The notes under the pieces were generated by a model. The model did not search any database and was not told where the DNA came from. It saw nothing but the letters and a program-made list of their open reading frames with translations. Shown one piece after another: positions 26,294 through 34,642 of a stretch of 64,000 bases of DNA. Position numbers and translations under genes: made by a program. Source of the stretch: Pseudomonas rubra (GTDB lineage: Bacteria > Pseudomonadota > Gammaproteobacteria > Pseudomonadales > Pseudomonadaceae); NCBI RefSeq assembly GCF_028656935.1, contig NZ_JAMDGZ010000032.1, positions 30,264 through 94,263 on the forward strand, written 5' to 3'. Within the stretch, counting starts at the first letter, position 1; each line of letters begins with the position of its first letter.

Positions 26294-27106
26294 TCAGCGG
26301 CGAGTGATAACGACTTCCAGGTACTCGCTGGGCACCACCAGCGAACCTTGCGCCACATTGCTGTCGTTCAACAGTTGGCTCAGATCGCTTTCCAGGGCGC
26401 TGGCCTTGTCACCCTCCAACGATGCGAATGCCTTGTGCACCGGTCCATACCAGGTCCTGAACACGTCGATGAAATGCGCTGGCGAACGATAGCGGAAGTT
26501 GAAGTGTTCCCGGTTTACCTTGATCGAGCCGATAGCATCGGCAAACAGAGTGTGCAGCTGTTCCTCATCGCCCCAGCGCGACGGCGGTAGCGCACCAGCC
26601 GGTGGCGGGACGTGGCGACCGAGGGTCTTGAACATTTGCCCGACAAAACCTTGTGGGGTCCAGTTCGCCAGGCCAATACGACCGCCCGAGCGGCACACAC
26701 GCCCCAGCTCCCTGGCCGCCTGGGCCTGGTCGGGGGCGAACATAACACCGAAAGTCGAGACCACTGCGTCGAACGCTCCCGCCTGGAACGGCAAGGCTTC
26801 AACATCGGCGACCTGAAACACAACATTGCTCAGATGTTCGGCCCGCGCGCGCTCTTCGCCACGCTTGAGCAGCTCGCCGACATAGTCAGTAGAGGTGACC
26901 TGGCAGCCACGCCGGGCGGCGGCCAGGGTGGCGTTGCCGTTGCCGGCGGCGACATCCAGCACCTGTTCATCCCAGCGCAAGTCGCAGGCTTCGGCCAGGC
27001 GTTCGCCAACCAACTGCAAGGTGGTGCCAATCACCGCGTAATCGCCACTGGCCCAAGCCGCCTGCTGGCGGGCCTTCAAGGCATTCATATCCAGAGGTGT
27101 GCTCAT
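26294..27106 (-). CDS. Class I SAM-dependent methyltransferase
   Basis: A 270-aa methyltransferase of the UbiE/Methyltransf_11 type. Motif I is VLDVAAGNGNATLAAARRG (about residue 52), and motif II with the acidic loop lies in VADVEALPFQAGAFDAVVSTFG. The C-terminal half, with HFNFRYRSPAHFIDVF, resembles small-molecule methyltransferases. The substrate is not indicated by neighbours. The ATG at 27106 has CAGGTG seven bases upstream; a GTG at 27115 is also in frame. Confidence 0.85.
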   Translation of the reverse strand: MSTPLDMNALKARQQAAWASGDYAVIGTTLQLVGERLAEACDLRWDEQVLDVAAGNGNATLAAARRGCQVTSTDYVGELLKRGEERARAEHLSNVVFQVADVEALPFQAGAFDAVVSTFGVMFAPDQAQAARELGRVCRSGGRIGLANWTPQGFVGQMFKTLGRHVPPPAGALPPSRWGDEEQLHTLFADAIGSIKVNREHFNFRYRSPAHFIDVFRTWYGPVHKAFASLEGDKASALESDLSQLLNDSNVAQGSLVVPSEYLEVVITRR

Positions 27107-27228
27107 GGTCTGCACCTGATGAGGTTGTTCACACGAACGCTCAGCTAAACGCCAACCTGATGATCCGGCAAGCGGCGCCGTTTCAGTGGCAAGATTCGTT
27201 GGTTACAGGGCTATAACCTGGATGCATA

Positions 27229-27262
27229 AACACAAAAAAAGCACCCGAAGGTGCTATTCTTG
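27229..27262 (-). terminator. Intrinsic terminator of the ycaO-like gene
   Basis: On the minus strand GCACCTTCGGGTGC is followed by TTTTTTTG: a 5-bp GC-rich stem with a TTCG tetraloop and a T run, ten bases past the stop codon of the OsmC-YcaO gene. This is a textbook Rho-independent terminator. Confidence 0.9.
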
Positions 27263-27272
27263 TTTACGCGTC

Positions 27273-29477
27273 TTACCGAGACAGGTTGGCCACCTTGGCC
27301 CGCGCCGCGTGCAGCTTTTTGTAGCTGTCGACCAGGCGCTGGTGACGCTCGAGGCCCTCGAGCTTCATGCTGGTCGGCGTCAGGCCGTAGAAGCGTACGC
27401 TGCCGTCCACCGAACCGAGCACCGCGTCCATGCGCGGGTTGCCGAACATGCGGCGGAAGTTGACCTCGTAATCGGCCAGTTCCAGCTCATCGTCCAGCGC
27501 CACTTCGAGCACCACATTCACCGCCTGATAGAACAGACCGCGCTCAACGGTGTTGTCGTTGAACTGCAGGAAGGTTTCGACCAGCTCTTTGGCGGGCTCG
27601 AATTGCTGCAGGGCAAGGTGAATCAGCAGTTTCAATTCGAGGATGGTCAACTGGCCCCAGGCGGTGTTGTCGTCAAACTCGATGCCGATCAGGGTGGTGA
27701 TGTCGGTGTAGTCATCCAGCTCGCTTTCTTCCAGGCGCTCGACCAGCGCATGCAGTTGCTCATCCTCCAGACGGTGCAGGTTGAGGATGTCTTCACGGAA
27801 GAACAGCGCTTTGTTGGTGTTGTCCCAGATCAGGTCATCTACCGGATAGATTTCCGAATAGTCCGGTACCAGGATACGACACGCCGTGGCGCCCAGGTGC
27901 TCGTACACCGCCATGTACACTTCTTTGCCCATGTCCTGGAGAATGCCGAACAGCGCTGCGGCTTCTTCGGCGTTGGCGTGTTCGCCCTCGGCGCTGAAGT
28001 CCCACTCGACGAACTCGAAGTCTGCCTTGGCACTGAAGAAGCGCCACGACACCACGCCGCTGGAGTCGATGAAGTGCTCGACAAAGTTGTTCGGCTCGGT
28101 CACCGCGTGGCTTTCGAAGGTTGGCTGCGGCAGGTCGTTCAGGCCTTCAAAACTGCGGCCCTGGAGCAATTCGGTGAGGCTGCGCTCCAGCGCCACTTCA
28201 AAGCTTGGGTGCGCGCCGAACGAGGCGAACACGCCGCCCGTGCGTGGGTTCATCAAAGTCACGCACATCACCGGGAAGGCACCGCCCAGCGAGGCGTCCT
28301 TGACCAGCACCGGGAAGCCCTGCTCTTCCAGGCCCTGGATGCCGGCAAGAATGGCCGGGTACTTGGCCAGCACTGCTTGCGGCACATCCGGCAGGGCCAG
28401 TTCGCCTTCGAGAATCTCGCGCTTCACCGCCCGCTCGAAAATCTCCGACAGGCACTGCACCTGGGCTTCGGCCAGGGTGTTGCCGGCGCTCATGCCGTTG
28501 CTCAGGTAGAGGTTTTCAATCAGGTTGGAGGGGAAGTACACCACCTCGCCATCGGACTGGCGCACGAACGGCAGCGAGCAGATACCGCGCTCGATATTGC
28601 CCGAGTTGGTGTCGTACAGGTGCGAGCCACACAACTCGCCATCGGGGTTGTAAATCTCGCGGCAGTACTCGTCGAGGATTTCCTTCGGCAGTGCATCTTT
28701 GCGCCCAGGCTTGAACCAGCGCTCGTCCGGGTAGTGGACAAACTCTGCAGTGGCGATGTCTTCGCCCCAGAACTGGTCGTTGTAGAAGAAGTTGCAGTTC
28801 AGCCGCTCGATGAATTCGCCCAGTGCCGAGGCCAGCGCGCCCTCTTTGGTCGCCCCCTTGCCGTTGGTAAAGCACATCGGCGACTGTGCATCACGGATAT
28901 GCAGCGACCAGACGTTGGGCACGATGTTGCGCCACGAGGCGATCTCGATCTTCATCCCCAGGCCTGCGAGAATCGCCGACATGTTGGCGATGGTCTGCTC
29001 CAGCGGCAGGTCCTTGCCGGCGATGTAGGTGCTGGTGTCCGAGGCCGGGTCGAGCATCAGCAGGGCCTGGGCATTGGCATCGAGGTTTTCCACCTCTTCG
29101 ATGACAAAATCGGGGCCGGTCTGCACCACCTTCTTCACCGTGCAACGGTCGATGGAGCGCAGGATGCCCTGGCGGTCCTTCTCGCTGATATCAGCCGGCA
29201 GCTCGACCTGGATCTTGAAGATCTGCTTGTAGCGGTTCTCCGGGTCAACGATGTTGTTCTGCGACAGGCGAATGTTATCGGTGGGGATGTCACGGGTCTG
29301 GCAGTACAGCTTGACGAAGTACGCCGCGCACAGCGCCGAGGAGGCCAGGAAGTAGTCGAACGGGCCTGGCGCCGAGCCATCGCCCTTGTAGCGGATAGGT
29401 TGGTCGGCCACCACCGTGAAGTCATCGAACTTGGCTTCAAGTCGAAGGTTGTCGAGAAAGTTAACCTTGATTTCCAT
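27273..29477 (-). CDS. OsmC domain / YcaO domain fusion protein
   Basis: A 734-aa fusion. Residues 1-~130 form an OsmC-like domain with both family cysteines (SSALCAAYF and IDRCTVKK), so peroxidase-type thiol chemistry is possible. Residues ~150-480 are a YcaO domain with the ATP-binding glutamates (SALGEFIERL and LSEIFERAVKREI). The last ~180 residues are the C-terminal region seen in E. coli YcaO, which is involved in methylthiolation of ribosomal protein S12 with RimO. YcaO domains activate amide backbones with ATP. No precursor-peptide gene lies nearby, so a peptide natural product is unlikely; a role in S12 modification is the best guess. It has its own terminator. Confidence 0.9.
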   Translation of the reverse strand: MEIKVNFLDNLRLEAKFDDFTVVADQPIRYKGDGSAPGPFDYFLASSALCAAYFVKLYCQTRDIPTDNIRLSQNNIVDPENRYKQIFKIQVELPADISEKDRQGILRSIDRCTVKKVVQTGPDFVIEEVENLDANAQALLMLDPASDTSTYIAGKDLPLEQTIANMSAILAGLGMKIEIASWRNIVPNVWSLHIRDAQSPMCFTNGKGATKEGALASALGEFIERLNCNFFYNDQFWGEDIATAEFVHYPDERWFKPGRKDALPKEILDEYCREIYNPDGELCGSHLYDTNSGNIERGICSLPFVRQSDGEVVYFPSNLIENLYLSNGMSAGNTLAEAQVQCLSEIFERAVKREILEGELALPDVPQAVLAKYPAILAGIQGLEEQGFPVLVKDASLGGAFPVMCVTLMNPRTGGVFASFGAHPSFEVALERSLTELLQGRSFEGLNDLPQPTFESHAVTEPNNFVEHFIDSSGVVSWRFFSAKADFEFVEWDFSAEGEHANAEEAAALFGILQDMGKEVYMAVYEHLGATACRILVPDYSEIYPVDDLIWDNTNKALFFREDILNLHRLEDEQLHALVERLEESELDDYTDITTLIGIEFDDNTAWGQLTILELKLLIHLALQQFEPAKELVETFLQFNDNTVERGLFYQAVNVVLEVALDDELELADYEVNFRRMFGNPRMDAVLGSVDGSVRFYGLTPTSMKLEGLERHQRLVDSYKKLHAARAKVANLSR

Positions 29478-29608
29478 GGGGGATTACCATACCGAGCAAA
29501 ACGATTTGGCCGCCATTATCCGGGTTTTCGCTGGGATGTCTTGTCCTTCAAACCGGTAAGGCGACGCTCCCCTGGCCGAGCGATGTTTATAGAGAGAGAG
29601 AAAGACAA

Positions 29609-29623
29609 CCCGGTCACCCCGGG
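29609..29623 (-). terminator. Possible terminator after the DUF1842 pair
   Basis: On the minus strand CCCGG-GGTGA-CCGGG is followed by TTGTCTTTCTCTCT about 22 bases after the second DUF1842 stop. The stem is only 5 bp and the T tract is interrupted, so confidence is moderate. Confidence 0.45.
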
Positions 29624-29644
29624 CTGCCCTCCTGTTACGCCGGT

Positions 29645-30124
29645 TTACACGCTTTCCAGCTCGGCAATCGCCGTCCGCAGACGGTTTCGGCTGTGCTCGC
29701 CGAGATCCTTGTGGCTCTGGTGAGTCTCGGTCGGTGCCTGGCGCACCTTGGCGTGGGGCACCACGTGCCAATCTCCACCATCCAGGCGCAGGTAGCGGTA
29801 GGTGGCGGTCCCCCTGGCCCAGTCAGCGTCGAGGATCCCGTGCAGGTGGAAGGTCTGCTCAAGGGTACTGAACGGGCCGCTCGGGCTGCCAGTGAGGTTA
29901 AGGACGATATGGCCCTCGCCTTTGAGGCCGAGCTTGAGGTCTGAGTAGTCACCCCAGACATCGGCGTGGAAGTTCAGCGGCGGGTACGTAGCAGTGAAGA
30001 TGCTGGCTACGCCGCTGATCCTCTTCTGCACGGTATTGACCAGCAGATCGAGGGTCAGGACCGGCGCGCCGAGCAGGCCGGTGCGCACGTTGAGGCGAGT
30101 GTGGAACAGTCCGATTGCAGGCAT
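29645..30124 (-). CDS. DUF1842 domain-containing protein (copy 2)
   Basis: A 159-aa protein whose first 125 residues are a DUF1842 domain: AIGLFHTRLNVRTGLLGAPVLTL is followed by the pattern PPLNFHADVWGDYS, GEGHIVLNLTG, and LDADWARGTATYRYL. It lies 19 bases after a longer DUF1842 gene and shares the core pattern (IGLF, LTLDLLV, ATxPPL, DVWG), so the two are paralogues from a duplication. There is no signal peptide. The family has no established function. The C-terminal tail (HKDLGEHSRNRLRTAIAELE) is helical. Confidence 0.8.
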   Translation of the reverse strand: MPAIGLFHTRLNVRTGLLGAPVLTLDLLVNTVQKRISGVASIFTATYPPLNFHADVWGDYSDLKLGLKGEGHIVLNLTGSPSGPFSTLEQTFHLHGILDADWARGTATYRYLRLDGGDWHVVPHAKVRQAPTETHQSHKDLGEHSRNRLRTAIAELESV

Positions 30125-30143
30125 GGTACGACTCCTTGTCTGG

Positions 30144-30743
30144 TCAGGCGCGGCTGGACTTGCCGGCTTTGCCGGAAGCGCTGTTGGTCGAATCGATGGC
30201 GGTATTCAGCGCCTGGCCGGCGTCACCGGCGGCCAGGGCCTTGAGGTGCTCGACATCGCCTGTGGCAATCACCGCGTCCAGGGTAGTGGCGTGCAGCGGT
30301 GCCTGGATGTCGAGGTTGCCGAAAGTTTGGATACGGGTTTCTTCCCGGTGCGCGGGGGCTTCGACCACGATCCTTTGCCCTTGGCTGTTCAGGTAGCTAT
30401 AACCCGCCAGGCCTTTTTGCCAGTCGGTGCCGACCGCAAGATTGAGGTAGAAGGTGATCGGTGAATTGGCCGTCTTGCCGCCATGGTTGCCTTGCAGGGT
30501 AATAAGGATTTTGCTCGAGCTCGGTGGCAGGAGCGGCTGATAGCTGAAGGTGCCCCAGACGTCCAAGTGCTGGTCCAGCGGTGGGTTGGTCGCCTGGGTG
30601 AGCTGGGCGACGCCGCGCAGGGTGCGGTCGGCTGGATGAACCAGCAGGTCGAGTACCAGGCGCTGGGCGCCGGATGCCTCGGTGCCAATAACATAAGACA
30701 GTGGGAACAGTCCGATTACAGGTGCTTGTAGTGAGTCAGTCAT
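30144..30743 (-). CDS. DUF1842 domain-containing protein (copy 1)
   Basis: A 199-aa protein starting MTDSLQAPVIGLFPLSYVIG, with the DUF1842 pattern PPLDQHLDVWGTFS, KILITLQGNHGG, and GTDWQKGLAGYSYLN. A C-terminal tail of about 60 residues contains a short amphipathic helix and ends with a serine/lysine-rich stretch (STNSASGKAGKSSRA). ATG 30743 has GGAGG upstream; the longer frame to 30965 is not supported. It is the promoter-proximal gene of the pair. Function unknown. Confidence 0.82.
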   Translation of the reverse strand: MTDSLQAPVIGLFPLSYVIGTEASGAQRLVLDLLVHPADRTLRGVAQLTQATNPPLDQHLDVWGTFSYQPLLPPSSSKILITLQGNHGGKTANSPITFYLNLAVGTDWQKGLAGYSYLNSQGQRIVVEAPAHREETRIQTFGNLDIQAPLHATTLDAVIATGDVEHLKALAAGDAGQALNTAIDSTNSASGKAGKSSRA

Positions 30744-31174
30744 GGTGCCTCCATTGCAATCAATGAGTGGAAACAAGCGCGTAGGCTGTTTCTGGCCGGT
30801 GACTTCCTTGGCGCACAGTTGGAGATAGGCGAATGGCGTTGCGACCTCCGTGATGGCGTCACGCGCAGATTGCCTGCGGCGAAGACGCTGCGGTCCGGTA
30901 CAACCCTGCCGGCGATGGGCAAGGCTTGCCGAGGTGCGACGGTATTGAGCCCTCCCTGGGCGCATAGCTGCCTGCCTGGCAGCCCCTTGCAGTTAAGCAG
31001 GGAAAACCGGGGTGGCCAGGGGATGGTGGCGAAAGTGCAGTATGGGCGACGGACGGTTGAGGCACAGCTATCTGTTATTGGAGTGGGCTTGCCAGCGATC
31101 GTAAACCAGGCAACAAATTAATCACTCAACACTGATAACCTGCGCGCCATTCAAAACACTCGGCACGGCAGATT
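30744..31174. other. Gene-free region upstream of DUF1842 and immunity genes
   Basis: About 430 bases between divergent gene sets without a convincing frame on either strand. It should hold the promoters of both. A degenerate REP-like TGGGCTTGCCAGCGATCG lies near 31084. I see no tRNA, integrase or toxin remnant. Confidence 0.55.
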
Positions 31175-31588
31175 ATGGACGATCCACGCTACTACCCCTT
31201 CCACCTCTTCGCCGCCACCTTCCAGAGCGAAGACCAAGCACGACAATTTGCATTCGAGCAGTGGCAGCCCGAGCCGCCCGAAGATGCGAGCCCGGCTCAA
31301 TACACGGCATGGGAGAATAACAACCCGAGCTGGCTCCTGGTCCAGGAGCTTGAGTTCTTTTTGGATTCGGACTTTGTCGAGCTGGATGAGTCGCTGGCGT
31401 ACGTACAGAGCCTGGTAGCCAGCGAGGCGCAGAAAGCGCTGCTGTGTTCCCGGTCTCTGGAGGCTTTCAGTCATTTCATCATCGTCGGCGACAACGCGAT
31501 CAATGGGGATCGCCGTGCGCCTGATCACGCGCCTCTACGACAGCCGCAAAGCACGACCACACTCACCTACCTCGGGCATTTCAATTGA
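31175..31588 (+). CDS. Immunity 22 (Imm22) family protein
   Basis: A 137-aa cytosolic protein with the Imm22 pattern: YPFHLFAATFQSEDQARQFA, QWQPEPPEDAS with YTAWENNNPSW, then FFLDSDFVELDE and a closing LTYLG. Imm22 proteins are predicted to neutralise nuclease-like toxins of polymorphic or contact-dependent systems. The stop overlaps the TTG start of a barstar gene (TTGA), so both are made from one message. No toxin gene is recognisable on either side, which makes this an orphan immunity gene. Confidence 0.75.
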   Translation: MDDPRYYPFHLFAATFQSEDQARQFAFEQWQPEPPEDASPAQYTAWENNNPSWLLVQELEFFLDSDFVELDESLAYVQSLVASEAQKALLCSRSLEAFSHFIIVGDNAINGDRRAPDHAPLRQPQSTTTLTYLGHFN

Positions 31589-31872
31589 ACCGCCTGCAAG
31601 TTGTAGTGATTGACCTGAACAAGGTGACAAGCGCCGAGGACCTGCACTACCTGTTAAAAGATGCCCTCGCCTTCCCCGATTGGTATGGCTGTAACTGGGA
31701 TGCGTTCTGGGATGCCATTACCGGGCTTGTACAGATGCCTCTACAGTTGCAGATCAGTGGTTGGGACGCATTCTCCAGGCGGTTGCCCAGAGATGCCGAA
31801 CTGATGCAAAAATGCCTGGCCAATATGCAGGTTGAGTATCCGCAACTGGCTGCGGATTTGTTGTTCGAGTGA
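31585..31872 (+). CDS. Barstar family RNase inhibitor
   Basis: A 95-aa protein with the barstar hallmark FPDWYGCNWDAFWDAITG; such proteins bind barnase-like ribonucleases and block the active site. The start is a TTG at 31585 overlapping the previous stop by 4 bases, so translation is probably coupled. No barnase-like toxin is encoded in the window, so it may protect against toxins delivered by other cells or pair with a toxin elsewhere. Size is typical of barstar. Confidence 0.88.
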   Translation: MNRLQVVVIDLNKVTSAEDLHYLLKDALAFPDWYGCNWDAFWDAITGLVQMPLQLQISGWDAFSRRLPRDAELMQKCLANMQVEYPQLAADLLFE

Positions 31873-31912
31873 TCCAGGCGATTATCGCGCTCCCCATTTC
31901 AAAGGAATGAAG

Positions 31913-32344
31913 ATGCACACGCTACTCTCCGTCTACGCCCTGTGCGTGGTCGCGCTGTTTGTGAAGATGTTGGCGATCTCCTGCTATCAGGGCTTCTATC
32001 GCATCAGCCGGCTGACCTTCAAGAACCCTGAAGACGCAAGCCTGGTCGGCCGCGAAGCCAGTGCCCAGGAGTTGCCGCAAGTGCGCCGCGCAGCCCAGGC
32101 CTGGGCTAACGATCTGGAGAACATTCCGCTGTTTTTTGTGTTGGGCGCGCTGTGCCTGGTGTTCAACCCGCCGTTCATGCTGACGGCCGGGCTGATGGTG
32201 CTGTTCACCGCTGCACGCCTGGTGCACACCCTGGCCTACCTGGCGCGCTGGCAACCCTGGCGCACCCTTGCCTACGTCGTAGGCATCATCTGCCTGCTGG
32301 GGCTGGCGGCCATGGCCGGCATGGGCGCCGTGCGGTATCTGTGA
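31913..32344 (+). CDS. MAPEG family membrane protein
   Basis: A 143-aa protein with four membrane helices and the MAPEG signature RAAQAWANDLENIPLFFVLG in the loop and second helix. Eukaryotic relatives are microsomal glutathione transferases and eicosanoid enzymes; bacterial members are mostly uncharacterised. AAAGGA stands six bases before ATG 31913; an ATG at 31907 is also possible. It is convergent with the RhtB gene. Confidence 0.87.
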   Translation: MHTLLSVYALCVVALFVKMLAISCYQGFYRISRLTFKNPEDASLVGREASAQELPQVRRAAQAWANDLENIPLFFVLGALCLVFNPPFMLTAGLMVLFTAARLVHTLAYLARWQPWRTLAYVVGIICLLGLAAMAGMGAVRYL

Positions 32345-32353
32345 ACGAGCGTT

Positions 32354-32986
32354 TTATACCGCCCGAGCACTCAACAAGCGCACACCCAGGCCGATGAACA
32401 GCGCGCCAGTGGCACGCTTGAGCGCCGCCACCAGGCGCGAGGCTTTCACGTGTTTGCTAAAGCGCATGGCACTGAAGCTGTAGAACGAGTGCACGCCGCA
32501 GACGATGGCGGCGCTGGTCAGGTACATGACCGTGAACTGCTCGGCGATCGGCCGGCCATGGTCGAGGAACTGCGGCAGGAAGGCGCAGAAGAAGATCAGG
32601 GTCTTCGGGTTGCTGGCAGAGACCAGGAAAGCCTCGCTGCCAATGCGCCACTTCGATTGTGTCAGGTGCTCGGGGGCCTGGGTTGCGGCCACCGCTGACG
32701 CTTTGCGGGCGAACAGTTGACGTGCACCGAGGTAGATCAGGTAGCCCGCGCCGATAACCTTCAAGGCCAGGAATGCTGTCGGCAAGGCTAGCAGCATTGC
32801 CCCCACACCCCAGGCCACGGCGCTGATCACCAGTAATTGCGCCAGCAGGTTGCCGAACAAAGTCACGCCCATGCCCGCCGGGCCATGGCGCAAGGCGTTG
32901 CGCACGGTGAGCAATACGTTGGGGCCAGGGGTCAGGGAGGTCAGCAGGTATGCGAAGGAAAAAGTGAGCCAGAGGTGCAATGCCAT
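32354..32986 (-). CDS. LysE/RhtB family exporter
   Basis: A 210-aa membrane protein of the RhtB branch of LysE exporters. The family motif is LTSLTPGPNVLLTVRNALRHG, followed by NPKTLIFFCAFLPQFLD and about six helices. It is likely an exporter of homoserine, threonine or another amino acid. ATG 32986 gives the family N terminus; the longer frame crosses a REP. It is not close enough to the other LysE gene at 11.5 kb to look like a recent tandem copy. Confidence 0.88.
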   Translation of the reverse strand: MALHLWLTFSFAYLLTSLTPGPNVLLTVRNALRHGPAGMGVTLFGNLLAQLLVISAVAWGVGAMLLALPTAFLALKVIGAGYLIYLGARQLFARKASAVAATQAPEHLTQSKWRIGSEAFLVSASNPKTLIFFCAFLPQFLDHGRPIAEQFTVMYLTSAAIVCGVHSFYSFSAMRFSKHVKASRLVAALKRATGALFIGLGVRLLSARAV

Positions 32987-33070
32987 GGACGGCAGTCCTT
33001 GCCAGGGAGAAGAAGTGGCAACGATGACAGTAAATTGGCAGGAAGCCAATGGGCATTTCGAGTTGAGGTT

Positions 33071-33094
33071 ATCGCGGGGCAAGCCCGCTCCCAC
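33071..33094. repeat. Single REP element
   Basis: One copy of ATCGCGGGGCAAGCCCGCTC followed by CCAC, in the gap between the RhtB gene and tRNA-Gln. No mirror copy. Confidence 0.85.
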
Positions 33095-33136
33095 GGAGCC
33101 AAAATCACAACCGGTGGGGAGGATACAACGAGAGAA

Positions 33137-33211
33137 TGGCAGGGGCGGCTGGATTCGAACCAACGCATGGCAGGATCAAAACCTGCTGCCTTACCGCTTG
33201 GCGACGCCCCT
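33137..33211 (-). tRNA. tRNA-Gln (anticodon UUG)
   Basis: A 75-nt cloverleaf on the minus strand: acceptor AGGGGCG paired with CGCCCCT, D-arm GCCAAGCGGTAAGGC, anticodon stem GCAGG/CCTGC with loop TTTTGAT (anticodon TTG), T-arm GTTGG-TTCGAAT-CCAGC, discriminator G and an encoded CCA. It reads CAA codons. No integrase or att-like duplication is next to it. Confidence 0.95.
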
Positions 33212-33334
33212 GTAACTGTAGCGATGAGTGCCTGGCACTCACTTGCGAACTGGGCGCTAATTTAACAAACATCGATGCTTCTGGGAAGCCCCCTACTGCA
33301 CAAATTGTTGTTAAAACAGCTACTTACTTTGAAT

Positions 33335-33357
33335 CGAGGCGCCAGCAAGGCGCCTCG
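33335..33357 (-). terminator. Hairpin after the carboxynorspermidine operon
   Basis: CGAGGCGCC and GGCGCCTCG form a perfect 9-bp stem with a five-base loop, 22 bases past the stop of the dehydrogenase gene. The minus-strand flank is ATTCAAAG rather than a T run, so it may act with Rho or as an mRNA end stabiliser. Confidence 0.6.
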
Positions 33358-33379
33358 ACCCTTTACCGCAGGGTGAAAC

Positions 33380-34615
33380 TCAGTTCCACGGACGGTCGCC
33401 GTTCTCGTCCTTGACCCGCGTCGGCAGGCCCATCACGTCCAGCGCCTTGAGGAACGGCTCGGCCGGCAGCTCCTCGACGTTGACCATGCGCTGCACATCC
33501 CACTCGCCACGGGCAACCAGCAGCGCCGCCGCTACAGGCGGCACGCCTGCGGTGTAGGAAATGCCCTGGCTGTCGGTTTCGGCGTAAGCCTCTTCGTGAT
33601 CCGCTACGTTGTAGATGAACACTTCTCGCGGCTGGCCGTCCTTGGTGCCTTTGACCAGGTCGCCGATGCAGGTCTTGCCGGTGTAACCCGGTGCCAGCGA
33701 GGACGGATCAGGCAATACGGCCTTGACCAGTTTGAGCGGTACCACTTCCAGGCCTTCGGCAGTCTTGACCGGTTGCTCGGACAGCAGGCCAAGGTTCTTC
33801 AGCACAGTGAACACATTGATGTAGTGCTCGCCAAAGCTCATCCAGAAGCGCACGTTCGGCACGTCGAGGTTCTTCGACAGCGAGTGCACTTCGTCGTGAC
33901 CGGTCAGGTACAGGTTTTGCGAACCGACTACCGGCAAGTCGTCAGTGCGCTTGACTTCGAACATGGTGTTGCTGGTCCACTGGCTGTTCTGCCAGCTCCA
34001 TACCTGCCCGGTGAACTCGCGGAAGTTGATTTCCGGGTCGAAGTTGGTGGCAAAGTACTTGCCATGGGATCCAGCATTGACGTCGAGAATATCGATCGAC
34101 TCAATGCTGTCGAAATACTGTTGCTTGGCCAGGGCTGCATAGGCGTTGACCACGCCCGGATCGAAGCCCACGCCAAGAATGGCGGTAACGTTCTTTTGTT
34201 GGCATTCCTCGAGGTGTTTCCACTCGTAGTTGCCATACCAGGGCGGCGTCTCGCAGATCTTGCCCGGTTCTTCGTGAATGGCGGTGTCCAGGTAGGCCAC
34301 GCCAGTATCGATGCAGGCACGCAGCACCGACATGTTGAGGAACGCAGAACCGACGTTGATGACGATTTGCGATTCGGTTTCGCGGATCAGCGCCTTGGTC
34401 GCTTCAACGTCCAGCGCATTCAGCGAGAAAGCCTTGATTTCTGCGGGTTGCTTGAGGCTACCCTTGGCCTTGACGCTGTCGATGATGGCCTGGCATTTGG
34501 AGATGTTGCGCGACGCGATAGCAATACGACCGAGTTCGTCGTTGTGCTGCGCGCACTTGTGGGCCACCACCTTGGCGACACCTCCTGCACCAATGATAAG
34601 AACGTTCTTCTTCAA
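33380..34615 (-). CDS. Carboxynorspermidine synthase / saccharopine dehydrogenase family
   Basis: A 411-aa NAD(P)H-dependent dehydrogenase. The Rossmann motif is IIGAGGVAKVVAHK at residues 7-20. The central HEEPGKICETPPWYGNYEW and GVGFDPGVVNAYA blocks match carboxynorspermidine/carboxyspermidine dehydrogenase (CANSDH). This enzyme condenses aspartate semialdehyde with a diamine (diaminopropane or putrescine). The next gene upstream in the operon is nspC, which decarboxylates the product, so together they make norspermidine or spermidine. The gap between the two genes is 27 bases. Confidence 0.92.
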   Translation of the reverse strand: MKKNVLIIGAGGVAKVVAHKCAQHNDELGRIAIASRNISKCQAIIDSVKAKGSLKQPAEIKAFSLNALDVEATKALIRETESQIVINVGSAFLNMSVLRACIDTGVAYLDTAIHEEPGKICETPPWYGNYEWKHLEECQQKNVTAILGVGFDPGVVNAYAALAKQQYFDSIESIDILDVNAGSHGKYFATNFDPEINFREFTGQVWSWQNSQWTSNTMFEVKRTDDLPVVGSQNLYLTGHDEVHSLSKNLDVPNVRFWMSFGEHYINVFTVLKNLGLLSEQPVKTAEGLEVVPLKLVKAVLPDPSSLAPGYTGKTCIGDLVKGTKDGQPREVFIYNVADHEEAYAETDSQGISYTAGVPPVAAALLVARGEWDVQRMVNVEELPAEPFLKALDVMGLPTRVKDENGDRPWN

Positions 34616-34642
34616 TTTCTCTTTCTCTCCTTTACTGCCAGC

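Noticed and set aside
27186..29723. 845-residue open frame on the plus strand
   Set aside because: It lies entirely opposite the OsmC-YcaO gene, has His/Val/Gln-rich composition typical of antisense frames in GC-rich DNA, and matches no family.
33137..33211. tRNA-Gln as a possible integration site
   Set aside because: No integrase and no duplicated tRNA 3' end nearby.
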